Part shown: positions 1-9,044 of the stretch, in pieces
Numbering within the stretch: the stretch's first letter is position 1
Layout: every line of letters begins with the position of its first letter
Source of the DNA: an uncultured Kineothrix sp.
Lineage (GTDB): Bacteria > Bacillota > Clostridia > Lachnospirales > Lachnospiraceae
Reading direction: 5' to 3'
NCBI GenBank assembly: GCA_910588855.1
Contig: CAJUSR010000021.1
Coordinates: 31,266-63,205, forward strand
Length of the DNA stretch: 31,940 nt
The notes under the pieces: generated by a model
The model's input: the letters and a program-made list of their open reading frames with translations, nothing else
Database searches by the model: none
Told to the model about the DNA's origin: nothing
Made by a program: the position numbers and the translations under genes

Positions 1-4
1 GCGC

Positions 5-32
5 TGCTATAATGTCTACCGACATTATAGCA
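5..32. repeat. Perfect 12-bp inverted repeat with 4-nt loop
   Basis: TGCTATAATGTC (5-16) and GACATTATAGCA (21-32) are exact reverse complements around a TACC loop. Each arm also reads TGCTATAAT, an extended -10-like sequence, on its own strand. The element lies downstream of the HlyD-like gene (minus strand, stop at 111). No T-run follows it on the minus strand within the window, so it is not a textbook terminator. It could be an operator or promoter palindrome for a gene beyond the left edge. Confidence 0.5.
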
Positions 33-110
33 TATGCCCCCCAAAAAAAGAACTATTATTTTCGGTGGGTGGTGGTGGTATGGATTACAGGAATATGGGG
101 GGGATTGGCA

Positions 111-1724
111 TTACCCTCCGTCCACGCGGATTACCATATTACTTTCTATTTCTTTATCGCTTCCTGTAATCACCTGTTCGTCTCCGGATACCGCCCCGGT
201 TTCTAAGGCGGCATAGGTGTCGTTCTGGTCTAAGACTTTCACATAACGCATTTCCACATACCGTTCCGTACCTAAGATGCCATCCCGTTCCCCTGCCAGA
301 TATACATAATAGCGTTCCCCCACCCCTTCCCGGTGTAGGGCTTCAATAGGGATACAACAGTCGAAGCTTTCGGAAGTCTCATATTTTGTAAAAGTGCCGC
401 TCATCCCCAGCGCACCTTCCCCTTGCGGCAGGTAAACCACTGCCCGGTATGCGCCGGAAACATCCTCTTCCAAATAATTAATCTCCAATTCTTTTTTCCC
501 CTCCGGGGTTCCCAAAGTAACCGTATCTCCCTGGTTGACATACTTCTTTTGCTCTTTGGTAACCAAAGTTTCAAACTGATAAGGCACATCTTTATCCGCA
601 CAAACAATCGCCGCTCCGTCCACAGTGCGCTCCCCTACCGTCAAATTCACCTTCGTCACCGTTCCTGTCATATCGCTGACTACCTTTCCGCCCTCACGAT
701 ATATTTCACGGTATTTTTCGATTTCCTTTTTCAAACGTTCCAATTCCATCTGGTAAATTTCCAATGTACTATCGGCACGGTTTGGGGTATTGGCATCTTC
801 CAACTTCCTATCCGCCTCCCGCAAATTGTCCACATTCCCTGTCAAAGCATCCTCCCGCCCATATTCGGCATTCTGCACGCTTTCCTCCAAAGCCTTTTTT
901 TCACTTTCCCAAGCCTTTTTTGCACTGTCTTCCCCTTCAAAATCCGGCTGCGTCTTCGGATTGGATTGATACTTTTCATAATCCTTTTCCGCTAAAGCCA
1001 GTTTATCTTTTGCCTCCTTCAAGGCTTCTTCTGCCTTCCTGATTTCTTCCGCATTACCTTGCCTTCTTACTTCTTCCAGATATTTCTCCTTCTCCGCCAC
1101 TCCGACCTGATTCCCCGATACGGTCGCCCCTAATTTTTCCCCTTCTTTTACCCATTGGTTATACTCATGATAAGCCTTCTGCCTGTCCTCTTCGGAAGTT
1201 ATGTCAACCCCGCTTTTTTTTAAATCATCCAACTCTTCCCCTGCCTGCTGCAAGGCTTTATCCGCTCTCTCCAAAGCGGTTCCTGCTTTATCTTTTGTCA
1301 CTTCCAAGTCTTCTCCGGCACGGCGGATGCCTTTTTGCCGTTCTATCTCATCCAATGCCCGATTCTCCTTAAGGTCTGTAATCTGGTATTCCAGCTTGAC
1401 CGCCTCCAATTTTTTTGCTTCGATTACTTCTTCCAAATCGTCCTTATCCAGCCAAAACAGTTCGCTTCCCTCTTCTACCTCCTCCCCGACGCGTACACAG
1501 ATTTTCTGCACCCTCATCCCCGGCAAAGTATGTATAGCTACATCGCTGCCCTGCTTGATAATCCCATCCGTCTCCACAATATGTTCTATCCGCCGCTTTT
1601 CTGTCTTTTCCACCGTCACACGGGGCAGTTTGGAAACATAGACACTCTTAGAAATCAAAGTACATACCCACATGCAAATAAAAAAGGCACACAGTCCTGC
1701 CGCAATTTTTTCTTTCCTTTTCAT
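111..1724 (-). CDS. HlyD/MacA-type membrane-fusion (efflux adaptor) protein
   Basis: The 537-residue protein has one N-terminal membrane segment (about residues 7-25), then a split barrel-sandwich/lipoyl-like region. The first half has the pattern VQKICVRVGEEVEEGSELF; the second half follows the coiled coil with TGTVTKVNLTVGERTVDG. Between them lie about 250 residues of charged, Lys/Glu-rich coiled coil (about 100-350), and a beta-barrel-like C-terminal part follows. This is the layout of adaptors that work with MacB-like or RND-like exporters. The start is the ATG at 1724, not the longer open frame: it overlaps the stop of the upstream permease as ATGA, which implies translational coupling. 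A HlyD-like adaptor coupled to sugar-type ABC permeases is unusual. Its exporter partner may lie left of the window. Family is fairly sure; cargo is unknown. Confidence 0.82.
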   Translation of the reverse strand: MKRKEKIAAGLCAFFICMWVCTLISKSVYVSKLPRVTVEKTEKRRIEHIVETDGIIKQGSDVAIHTLPGMRVQKICVRVGEEVEEGSELFWLDKDDLEEVIEAKKLEAVKLEYQITDLKENRALDEIERQKGIRRAGEDLEVTKDKAGTALERADKALQQAGEELDDLKKSGVDITSEEDRQKAYHEYNQWVKEGEKLGATVSGNQVGVAEKEKYLEEVRRQGNAEEIRKAEEALKEAKDKLALAEKDYEKYQSNPKTQPDFEGEDSAKKAWESEKKALEESVQNAEYGREDALTGNVDNLREADRKLEDANTPNRADSTLEIYQMELERLKKEIEKYREIYREGGKVVSDMTGTVTKVNLTVGERTVDGAAIVCADKDVPYQFETLVTKEQKKYVNQGDTVTLGTPEGKKELEINYLEEDVSGAYRAVVYLPQGEGALGMSGTFTKYETSESFDCCIPIEALHREGVGERYYVYLAGERDGILGTERYVEMRYVKVLDQNDTYAALETGAVSGDEQVITGSDKEIESNMVIRVDGG

Positions 1725-2599
1725 CCTTTTAACCCCGCATAAACAATTCCCTGTTCCAAATAGTCCTGCCCCATCAAAAATACAAACACCGACGGTATCA
1801 ATGTAATCACCGAAGCCGAAAAAGCGTATCCTGCCTGCTGCCAAGTGATTTCAGGCAGATACAGCGATAAGGGCCAAAGCTCCTTATTGTCCAAAAATGC
1901 AAGAGGCTGTTCCATCAAATTCCAATACTCCAAAAATCCCAATACCAATGCGGAAAGGATTCCACCCTTCCCCAAAGGCAACCCTATTTTTATAAAAACG
2001 GCAGCTTCCCCCGCCCCATCTATCCGCGCCGATTCCAACATAGCCGCCGGTATCTGCCGGAAACCTCCATAACAGATAAAAACAGGGAAAGTAGAAAAGG
2101 CTGCCGGCAATATGACCGCCCACTGCGTGTTCATTAGCCCCAATTGATCCAAAACCAAATAATTGGACAGCATCATTACCTGAAACGGCAGCAACATCAA
2201 AACCACATAAAGGGTAAAAACCGCCTTACCGAAACGGAACCGGTAAACTGCAAAAGACCACGCAGCCGGTACTCCTACCAGAAGCTGTCCTATCAATATG
2301 CAGCCTGCCATTTTTACGGAATTCCAAAATAATACAAAAAATTGCGGTGTTTCCAACAGCAGTTTTTTATAGTTTTCAAAAGTAGGGTAATCCGGCATCA
2401 GATTCCACTCAATGTAATCCCCCATACCCGTAAATACAGGGCTTAACCCTTCCCGCAGCTCATCCCTCCCCATAAGTGCCCCTGTTGCAAGGAGCAGAAT
2501 GGGGATGCATACCATCACTACCGGAAAAACCAGCACCGCCTCCAGCAGCCCGCCCTTTATACGGCTTATCCAAGTTTTCACCATTTCCCTCTTATCCAC
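1721..2599 (-). CDS. Carbohydrate-type ABC transporter permease, MalG/UgpE-like
   Basis: A 292-residue inner-membrane protein with about six hydrophobic segments. It carries the conserved EAA loop that contacts the ATPase (ESARIDGAGEAAVFIKIGLP, about residues 190-209). The N-terminal membrane segment is followed by a long extracellular loop, as in MalG-type permeases. It is probably the second half of the permease pair with the gene at 2959-3819. Its stop overlaps the start of the HlyD-like gene (ATGA). It is separated from the first permease by a tandem-repeat stretch and a small ORF. No nucleotide-binding subunit is encoded here; many Gram-positive sugar importers share one ATPase such as MsmX, or it may lie outside the window. 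The substrate cannot be told from the sequence. Confidence 0.87.
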   Translation of the reverse strand: MDKREMVKTWISRIKGGLLEAVLVFPVVMVCIPILLLATGALMGRDELREGLSPVFTGMGDYIEWNLMPDYPTFENYKKLLLETPQFFVLFWNSVKMAGCILIGQLLVGVPAAWSFAVYRFRFGKAVFTLYVVLMLLPFQVMMLSNYLVLDQLGLMNTQWAVILPAAFSTFPVFICYGGFRQIPAAMLESARIDGAGEAAVFIKIGLPLGKGGILSALVLGFLEYWNLMEQPLAFLDNKELWPLSLYLPEITWQQAGYAFSASVITLIPSVFVFLMGQDYLEQGIVYAGLKG

Positions 2600-2620
2600 T
2601 TCCCTTACCTCGTATACAAT

Positions 2621-2804
2621 CCATACTTCATACTAATCCTATATACCATACTAATTCCATGCTTCATATTTATTTCACGCTTTATACAAATTCCATATCT
2701 TATACTGTTTTTCCATACTTTGTATTCATTTCATGTCCTACGCTAATCCCTTACTTCATATTCATTCCATGCCTTATGCCACATCCAAACCTTATACTAA
2801 TTCC
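2621..2804. repeat. Degenerate 17-20-bp tandem repeat array
   Basis: About ten imperfect units follow one another, with an approximate consensus CCATRCTTYATACTAATT. Unit starts are near 2621, 2646 (short), 2657, 2676, 2693, 2713, 2732, 2749, 2767 and 2786. The array is AT-rich, has no long ORF on the minus strand, and separates the two permease genes that are otherwise tightly packed. It resembles a decayed minisatellite. It could set mRNA spacing or stability between the permease cistrons, or be neutral. Confidence 0.6.
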
Positions 2805-2836
2805 ACAGCGCAGCTTTTTAGCAGTTCAAACACGGA

Positions 2837-2962
2837 CTAAAAACCCATTTTTACTATGCCCTCCAATGTAAAGGCATATCTTATCTTAGCCCGTTCCTTT
2901 CCGGATTCCTCAAAGAATTTCTTTACGCTGCCCTTCGGCACAATACAAGCAATTATTTTCAT
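2837..2962 (-). CDS. 41-codon ORF coupled to the upstream permease
   Basis: The frame begins MKIIACIVPKGSVKKFFEES and ends EGIVKMGF. Its ATG (2962-2960) overlaps the TGA of the MalF-like permease as ATGA, the same coupling seen between the second permease and the adaptor gene. The peptide is basic with a short hydrophobic start and has no recognisable domain. It may be a real small protein of the transporter operon or the truncated 5' end of a gene eroded by the adjoining tandem repeats. No function is assigned. Confidence 0.4.
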   Translation of the reverse strand: MKIIACIVPKGSVKKFFEESGKERAKIRYAFTLEGIVKMGF

Positions 2963-3819
2963 CCTGCCTCTTTATCCCATAACCCTTGCAGCAACAAGAT
3001 AAATATAAGGAAGAACAAAGCGCAGACTACCGCCGCCGCTGCCATTTTATCCAAATCCAGATTCACAAACCAGTTGTTAAACAGATGCTGCAGCATATAA
3101 ATACTGTCATGAGGATAAGCGCCTGCCACCAGATAAGCCTCCCGGTAGATTTTAAAAGAGTTTAAAAAGGAGATTACCACAATAATATACAAGCTCCCTT
3201 TCAAATTGGGCAAAAGTACGTACCAAAACCTTTGCATCTTATTCGCCCCATCCACCCCGGCCGCCTCCAACATATCCTTGTTTATCCCCATAATGCCCGC
3301 CAGCCAAAGTACAATCGTATACCCCAAATTTTTCCAGAGATAAGTTCCGGCCAGCACGTAAAATGCCGCGCCGGAGCTTATGTAATCTACCGTTTCTACC
3401 ATTTCCCCCATATGAAAAAGCAGACAAATCTGTTCCAAATATTTATTGAAAAACCCTTTTTCATAAAAAAGCATCTTCCATACCACTGCCACTGTTGCCG
3501 TAGGCATGGCAAGCGGGAATAAATAAAGGGATTTTACCGCCTGCATATGGCGTATGCTCCCCATCGCCAAAGCAATTGCAAGCCCCATTGCCACCAGCAG
3601 CGGGATACAGACAAGGGTAAAGCGAAATGTATTTTTTACCGCCAGCAAAAAAGCGCTGTTTGTAAATATTGTTTGATAATTCCGCATTCCTGCCCCTTCC
3701 TTTGTTACCGCGGTCATAAAGGAGCGCTTGACCACATCCCCAAACGGCAGCAGTACAAAGATTACCACCCCCAAAAAACTTGGGGCAAGAAAAAGAAACT
3801 TAGACATATTCCTTTTCAT
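2959..3819 (-). CDS. Carbohydrate-type ABC transporter permease, MalF/UgpA-like
   Basis: The protein (286 residues from the ATG at 3819) has six predicted membrane helices. The EAA loop is EAAGVDGANKMQRFWYVLLP (about residues 187-206), the site that docks on the ATPase. The start is chosen because AAAGGGG sits 8 bases upstream of this ATG; an in-frame TTG one codon earlier is possible. It lies downstream of the two solute-binding lipoproteins and pairs logically with the MalG-like permease at 1721-2599. It would import a solute delivered by the lipoproteins, or the set may have been adapted to sensing. Substrate unknown. Confidence 0.87.
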   Translation of the reverse strand: MKRNMSKFLFLAPSFLGVVIFVLLPFGDVVKRSFMTAVTKEGAGMRNYQTIFTNSAFLLAVKNTFRFTLVCIPLLVAMGLAIALAMGSIRHMQAVKSLYLFPLAMPTATVAVVWKMLFYEKGFFNKYLEQICLLFHMGEMVETVDYISSGAAFYVLAGTYLWKNLGYTIVLWLAGIMGINKDMLEAAGVDGANKMQRFWYVLLPNLKGSLYIIVVISFLNSFKIYREAYLVAGAYPHDSIYMLQHLFNNWFVNLDLDKMAAAAVVCALFFLIFILLLQGLWDKEAG

Positions 3820-3905
3820 CAATCAAACCCCTTTCCTTTCTTCCCGCACTTGCGGATATACTACCCACCACGGCGCAGGCAATGCCCAAGCCCTTTGATA
3901 CCTAC

Positions 3906-6365
3906 TTATTCTGTCATATAAATTGCCGTTTTTCGGATAACCTCCTCTGCCGCTGCGGAAGCATCCAACTCCCCGCACAGCACTTTTACCCCTGCAAGGC
4001 AGACGGCATCCTCCAAAACCGGTTCCCTTACATAAGGTGTTTCCGCTTTCGATGCCAAATCCATCAATCGTGTAATTTCTTCCTCCGAAGCAGAATAAAT
4101 ATCCAATGCCAAATAACTTTTCCCATCCTCCGATTCGATGCCCATAGTGCCGTAACTGCTGCCATCCTCCTGGGCATTAATCAGGAACTTTTCCCTGCAT
4201 TTTTCTTTATTTACAGGTATGCCATCCCAACCATCCCCATTTAAAACATAATCCAAAATCTCTGCGGCAATCTCCGGATACCCGCAGGATGTACTTATCC
4301 CCATAATCCCATCCGGTAAATAAACATTCTTCGCCTGTCCGCTGCAAGAGGTAAATCCACTATCCGTTTTCCCTTTGATTTTAAAGCAGGAAACCATCAC
4401 ATCAAAGCCAAAACTATCTTCGACAAATCCGGCAACAAACTTCTGACGACCGGATAAATAATCTAACATTTTCTCGCTTGCTGAACATTGGTATGTTCTG
4501 AGTTCCCCTTCCGGAATCCCCATTTCCCTCATTTCCTCTATCCATCGTTCATAGCTTTCCTTCTGTTCCGGGCCAATCCCCCCCTTTTCCATATCCCATA
4601 TTTTTTTCGCCACCGTATAAAACTCTTCCAATGCCTCCCTGTTTATTTTCCCGTTTCCATCCTTCCATGACGGCGCACAGACAGGCAACAGCAGACTCAG
4701 CATTTCTTCTTCGCTCCTAGCCCCTAACAGCAAGCTTTCCCCGTCTTTTTCCCGATAACTCTCCATGACTCCTGCAATTGCTTCCAAACCGGCCATTTTT
4801 TCTATATCCTCCTGTCTTCCTACCATAAGAAACATGCGGAACTGTCCGGGCAATGCATAAATCCCTTCCGGGGTCTCAAAAGAACGAAGGATATTTGTAA
4901 AATATTTATCTTCCGTCTTATCTTTCATGTACGGAGATAAATCCATCAAAACCCCCTTTTCTACATAAGAATCTATCGGCATATCATCCAAAATAAGGAT
5001 ATCCGGCCCTTTCCCCGCCGCAATTTCCGTATTCAATTTTTTCAGTGCATCTTCCCTTGTTACCGCCAGATTTTCATCCATACCCGTCTCGTATTGGATA
5101 TAAACTTCCGGATGCTCTGCCTGATAAGAGGAAATCACCGTTTTAAGCTGCCCATTCTCCCTCAAGCTGTACGCCTTCAACCGTATTTCCGGTATTGCAG
5201 GCGTATCCGGGTCATACACATAACGCATAACTTCACCGGAAGCACGAACGAGCAGAAAAACATCGTCCTCCAAAAGTAGCCCGTCTGCCAGCCCACAAGA
5301 AGGGTCACTCAAAGAATTTAATGTTCCGTCCACAACTTGTTCCATCACATTGCCGCCAATCACATGCCGGTATATCCCTTTCTCGAGCGCTAAATATAAT
5401 ATTCCGTCCTCGCCCGGCATAAGCAGTAAAGGCTTTACCCCTGCCACTTGCGAATCAATATTTGACCCAAACTGCGCTTTAAGGAAATCGTCCAGTACCT
5501 TGTCTTCCACAATCATGCCGGATGCCGTATCCACAATGGTAACCCCATCGCTGTTTACCAGCATCAGTTTTCCGTCCTTTTCCGTCATATATGTTGTCCA
5601 ATGGGAAAGCTCTGCCACCTCTTTTTTCTCCCCCGTTTCCCTGTCTATCTCATAAACCCTTCCGTCTATAGAGGAACCAAACAACCTGCCGTCCTCGGAA
5701 AAAACAAGCCGATTGATATAATCCGCATCCTTATAGGAAACTGCAAGTTCCGTAAACGTTCCATCCGGGGCTATCAGCCCATACTTGGGCTGGAAAGAAA
5801 AATCTTCCATATGCAGTTCCATCCCCTCCGGTTCCTCACCGGCATCCGTTCCAGCTTCCTTCCTCTCACCGTTTTCTTCTATGCCGGTGTTTTCTTCATC
5901 TTTGCTGTCCGTTACATAAATCACAGCCATATACCCATCTTTGGCCATTGCCATATCATGAACCCAAGTGCCTTCTGCCCTCCATTCCTCATACCATGCC
6001 ATCTGCTCCCACTCCCATGTCATACCATTATCCCTGGACACATATTTCCCGGCATTCCTTGAGAAAATTACCAAACTTCCGTCCTCCATCCGGGCAGCCT
6101 TGCTCTCCACCCCTAATTCATCCTTCAGGGAATCGTCCGTCGTCTCCAGATAGCGTCCCATCACCTTCCCATCGTCCAAACCATTCTCCGGTTTTACTCC
6201 TTCCCCCTCTAAACTACTCTTTACACTGTCCTTTTCCTCTCCGGTATTCCCCGTTCCCCCACATCCACATAAGCCGCCCATCCCCGCTATTAAACCAAAC
6301 ACCGTCAGCCAAGCTGCCACTTTTCCCATACTTTTGCTATATTTTTTTCCAATTCTATGCTTCAT
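3906..6365 (-). CDS. Lipoprotein: Asp-box propeller-like domain fused to ABC solute-binding domain (paralogue 2)
   Basis: An 819-residue secreted lipoprotein with a signal peptide ending in lipobox LCGC (Cys35). Residues about 65-385 are rich in repeated beta-strand and Asp-Gly turns and hold an Asp-box, SRDNGMTW (110-117), the BNR motif of sialidase-type propellers. From about residue 390 it reads as a family-1 extracellular solute-binding protein: AYSLRENGQLKTVISSY, then GKGPDILILDDMPIDSYVEKG, PVNKEKCREKF, and a helical end TAIYMTE. Ordinary solute-binding proteins are 400-450 residues, so the N-terminal half is an added module. A charged Glu-rich insert occupies about 151-188. The gene is a tandem paralogue of 6476-8956, with the permease pair downstream. 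AGGAAGGGG precedes the ATG. The ligand is unknown. Confidence 0.82.
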   Translation of the reverse strand: MKHRIGKKYSKSMGKVAAWLTVFGLIAGMGGLCGCGGTGNTGEEKDSVKSSLEGEGVKPENGLDDGKVMGRYLETTDDSLKDELGVESKAARMEDGSLVIFSRNAGKYVSRDNGMTWEWEQMAWYEEWRAEGTWVHDMAMAKDGYMAVIYVTDSKDEENTGIEENGERKEAGTDAGEEPEGMELHMEDFSFQPKYGLIAPDGTFTELAVSYKDADYINRLVFSEDGRLFGSSIDGRVYEIDRETGEKKEVAELSHWTTYMTEKDGKLMLVNSDGVTIVDTASGMIVEDKVLDDFLKAQFGSNIDSQVAGVKPLLLMPGEDGILYLALEKGIYRHVIGGNVMEQVVDGTLNSLSDPSCGLADGLLLEDDVFLLVRASGEVMRYVYDPDTPAIPEIRLKAYSLRENGQLKTVISSYQAEHPEVYIQYETGMDENLAVTREDALKKLNTEIAAGKGPDILILDDMPIDSYVEKGVLMDLSPYMKDKTEDKYFTNILRSFETPEGIYALPGQFRMFLMVGRQEDIEKMAGLEAIAGVMESYREKDGESLLLGARSEEEMLSLLLPVCAPSWKDGNGKINREALEEFYTVAKKIWDMEKGGIGPEQKESYERWIEEMREMGIPEGELRTYQCSASEKMLDYLSGRQKFVAGFVEDSFGFDVMVSCFKIKGKTDSGFTSCSGQAKNVYLPDGIMGISTSCGYPEIAAEILDYVLNGDGWDGIPVNKEKCREKFLINAQEDGSSYGTMGIESEDGKSYLALDIYSASEEEITRLMDLASKAETPYVREPVLEDAVCLAGVKVLCGELDASAAAEEVIRKTAIYMTE

Positions 6366-6475
6366 GCCTTACCCCTTCCTGATTCCCATCTATTCCCCCG
6401 GCTATTTCCCAGCCATTCCTATCCATCTCCATTATGGCCCCAATCATCCTGCTGGCCCAAATCCCGCAATACCTT

Positions 6476-8956
6476 TCACTCTGACATATAAATCGCCGTT
6501 TTCTGCACTACCTCTTCTGCGCCGGATAAAGGGCTTATCTCTCCGCGCAATACTTTACCGCCGGCTTCGCATACGGCTTTTTCCAAAATGGAGTCTTGTA
6601 CATAAGGAACCGGGCTTTCTTCCACTACTTCCATCAGCCGCTCCACATCCTCTTCCGAAGACGCATAAAGATCCATACTGTAGCTGCCACTGCCGTCTGC
6701 ATTGCTCCCTCCTATAGAAGCATAGCTGCCGCCATCCTCTTTGTCATTTGCACGGAATTTTTCTTTCAATTTCTCTTTATTTACAGGAATATTCTCCCAA
6801 CCGTCGTCATCCAGCATCATTCCCATTAGTTCCACAGCAGCTTCCTGCTGTCCGCAGGTTTTGCTGATACCCATTAAATTCTTTGGCATAAACACACCTT
6901 TAGCCTGCCCGTTATAAGCTGCAAATCCTTTATCCGTTCCCCTCTCGGTCTTAAAACAGGAGGTAATCATATCGAACCCGCTGCTGTATTGCAGCAAGCC
7001 CACTATTAATGACTTTTCCCCATTCATATAACCAAGCACTTTACCGCCTACGGATAGCTGGATTTCCCGCATCTCATCAGCTCCGATTCCCGAAACCCTC
7101 ATATCTGCCAGAAACTGTTTATATTCTTCCCTTGTATCGGTATCCAGCCCTGCATCTTCCGCATCCCAAATTCTTTTTGCAAGCGTATAAAATTCTTCCA
7201 ATGCATTTTTATCCACTTTCCCTTCCGCATCTTTCCACGCCGGCGCACAAACCGGCAAAAGCAAGTTCAACACTTCATCCTCATTTCTTGCTCCTAATAT
7301 TGAGCCTTCCGGTTTTTCTTCCCTATATTGCTCCACCACCCGGGCCATTGATTCCAAATCAATCATCTTTTCTATATCTGTTTTTTCCCCTATCACAAGG
7401 GCAATCTGGAATTGGGAAGGCACGGCATAAACCCCTTCCGGCTCTTGAAAAGCTTTCAATACATTGGAAAAATACTTATCCTCTTCCTTATCCGCCAAAT
7501 AAGGTGTCAAGTCCAGCAGCACACCCTTTTCCTTATAAGAATCCATAGGCATATCATCCAGAAGGAACATATCCGGCCCTTTTCCTGCCGCAATTTCCGT
7601 ATTCAGCTTCTTCAATGCATCTTCCCTTGTTACCGCCGAATTATCGCCAAGCCCGATTTCATACCGTATATATGCTTCCGGATGCTCTGACTGGTATTTG
7701 CTGATTACTGCCCTCAATTGTCGGCTTTCTCGTAAACTGTAGACTGTCATCTGCACTTCCGGCGTGGCAGGTATATTTGGCTCATACGTATATCGCATCA
7801 GCTCGCCCACTGAAAACAGCAGCAAAAATTCATCATGATTCACAAGAATCCCATCCGATAGCCCATAATTTGGGTTATACAAGGAGGTAAGAGACCCATC
7901 CACTATCTGTTCCATCACATTACCACCAATCACATGCCGATATATCCCTTTCTCAAAAGCCAAAAATATTACCCCATCCGAATCCGGCATAATCAAAAGC
8001 GGGTGTACGCCTTCTGTATTGTATTCAATAAAGTTCCCGAACTGGTCATGTAGAAATTCATCCAATATTTTATCTTCCATTACTTCCCCGCTATCCAGGT
8101 CCACAATGGTTACCCCTTTTACATGAACCAGCAGCAAACGGTTATCCTTTTCTATCATATAATGAGACGTTCCTGGAAGCTCTACCACTTCTTTGACTGC
8201 TCCGGTTCCCTTATCTATCTCAAAAACCTTGCCGCCTAACGAGGCGCCGAACAGCCTGCCGTCTTCGGCAAAGGTTATAAACTGGATATACTCCCTATCC
8301 CTAAAAGGGATATCCAACTCTGTAAATAACCCATCCGGCGAAACCAGTCCGTATTTTGGCAAAAAACTAATGCCCCTTTCTGATTCCGTTCCACTCTCCG
8401 CTTCTGCTTTACTCTCGCCTTCCTCTTCCGGCACACTCTCCTCTTCTGCTTTACTCTCGTCCTCCTCTTCTGCTCCACTCTCTCCTTCCTCTGTTTCAGA
8501 ATCTTCGGCATAAATTACCGCTACAGAACCGTCTTTCGCCACCGCAATTTCCATAATCCAAACTCCACCGGCTTTTAGCTCCTCAAACCACGCCAGTTTT
8601 TCTCTTTCCCATGTCATACCGTTATCCGTAGAAACCCATTTCCCTGACTGCGGAGACATAATGGTTAAACTTCCGTCCGATGTCTCAATGATTTTACTTC
8701 CTGTACCCAGTTCTTCTTTTAAGGAATCATCCGCCTTTTCCAGATAACGCCCCATCGCTTTTTCTCCCTCTGCTGTCTCCTCCTGCATTGGATTTTCTTC
8801 TCTTTCCTCATCTTCCCCCTTATTTTCTCCTGCTGTGCCTCCAACCGTTCCGCCGCTGCCGGTTTCTGTCTGTCCACAGCCTGCCATCCCTATAGTTCCA
8901 GCCATCATGGCAAATATCAGCAGCCCGCCGATTACCCTTTTCACTTTCATCTTCAT
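6476..8956 (-). CDS. Lipoprotein: Asp-box propeller-like domain fused to ABC solute-binding domain (paralogue 1)
   Basis: The 826-residue protein matches its downstream neighbour along its whole length. The lipobox is MAGC (Cys27) and the Asp-box STDNGMTW (109-116). The propeller-like half runs to about residue 395. The solute-binding half begins near TVYSLRESRQLRAVISKY and carries GKGPDMFLLDDMPMDSYKEKG and PVNKEKLKEKF. Residues about 151-194 form a low-complexity insert almost entirely of Glu, Ser, Ala and Gly, with short repeats of ESKAE/EEES type. The ATG at 8956 has an excellent AAGGAGG site 6 bases upstream. The gap to the next paralogue is only 110 bp, so they are probably co-transcribed. 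The two copies likely bind related but not identical ligands at the outer membrane-leaflet surface. Confidence 0.82.
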   Translation of the reverse strand: MKMKVKRVIGGLLIFAMMAGTIGMAGCGQTETGSGGTVGGTAGENKGEDEEREENPMQEETAEGEKAMGRYLEKADDSLKEELGTGSKIIETSDGSLTIMSPQSGKWVSTDNGMTWEREKLAWFEELKAGGVWIMEIAVAKDGSVAVIYAEDSETEEGESGAEEEDESKAEEESVPEEEGESKAEAESGTESERGISFLPKYGLVSPDGLFTELDIPFRDREYIQFITFAEDGRLFGASLGGKVFEIDKGTGAVKEVVELPGTSHYMIEKDNRLLLVHVKGVTIVDLDSGEVMEDKILDEFLHDQFGNFIEYNTEGVHPLLIMPDSDGVIFLAFEKGIYRHVIGGNVMEQIVDGSLTSLYNPNYGLSDGILVNHDEFLLLFSVGELMRYTYEPNIPATPEVQMTVYSLRESRQLRAVISKYQSEHPEAYIRYEIGLGDNSAVTREDALKKLNTEIAAGKGPDMFLLDDMPMDSYKEKGVLLDLTPYLADKEEDKYFSNVLKAFQEPEGVYAVPSQFQIALVIGEKTDIEKMIDLESMARVVEQYREEKPEGSILGARNEDEVLNLLLPVCAPAWKDAEGKVDKNALEEFYTLAKRIWDAEDAGLDTDTREEYKQFLADMRVSGIGADEMREIQLSVGGKVLGYMNGEKSLIVGLLQYSSGFDMITSCFKTERGTDKGFAAYNGQAKGVFMPKNLMGISKTCGQQEAAVELMGMMLDDDGWENIPVNKEKLKEKFRANDKEDGGSYASIGGSNADGSGSYSMDLYASSEEDVERLMEVVEESPVPYVQDSILEKAVCEAGGKVLRGEISPLSGAEEVVQKTAIYMSE

Positions 8957-9044
8957 TCCCAGCCTCCTTCATCGTTCCGGTAAGCATAGCATCCATCTAT
9001 TTCCTGAATACCTTTACCGCACAAAATTTCCCAGCCGCTTATTT

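Noticed and set aside
64..78. G-quadruplex in the GGTGGGTGGTGGTGG run
   Set aside because: Mostly two-G tracts with single-base loops in a non-coding tail; stability and role are too uncertain to report.
1725..1844. 40-codon extension of the HlyD-like gene
   Set aside because: It overlaps the permease coding region in another frame, and the ATGA overlap at 1724 is the natural start.
2476..2871. 131-codon plus-strand ORF over the tandem repeats
   Set aside because: It is antisense to the MalG-like gene and its repetitive Ile/Phe/Pro content is a by-product of the AT-rich array.
3906..8956. Sialidase annotation for the two large lipoproteins
   Set aside because: There is only one clear Asp-box and no arginine triad or catalytic Asp/Tyr/Glu set; the C-terminal half is a solute-binding protein.
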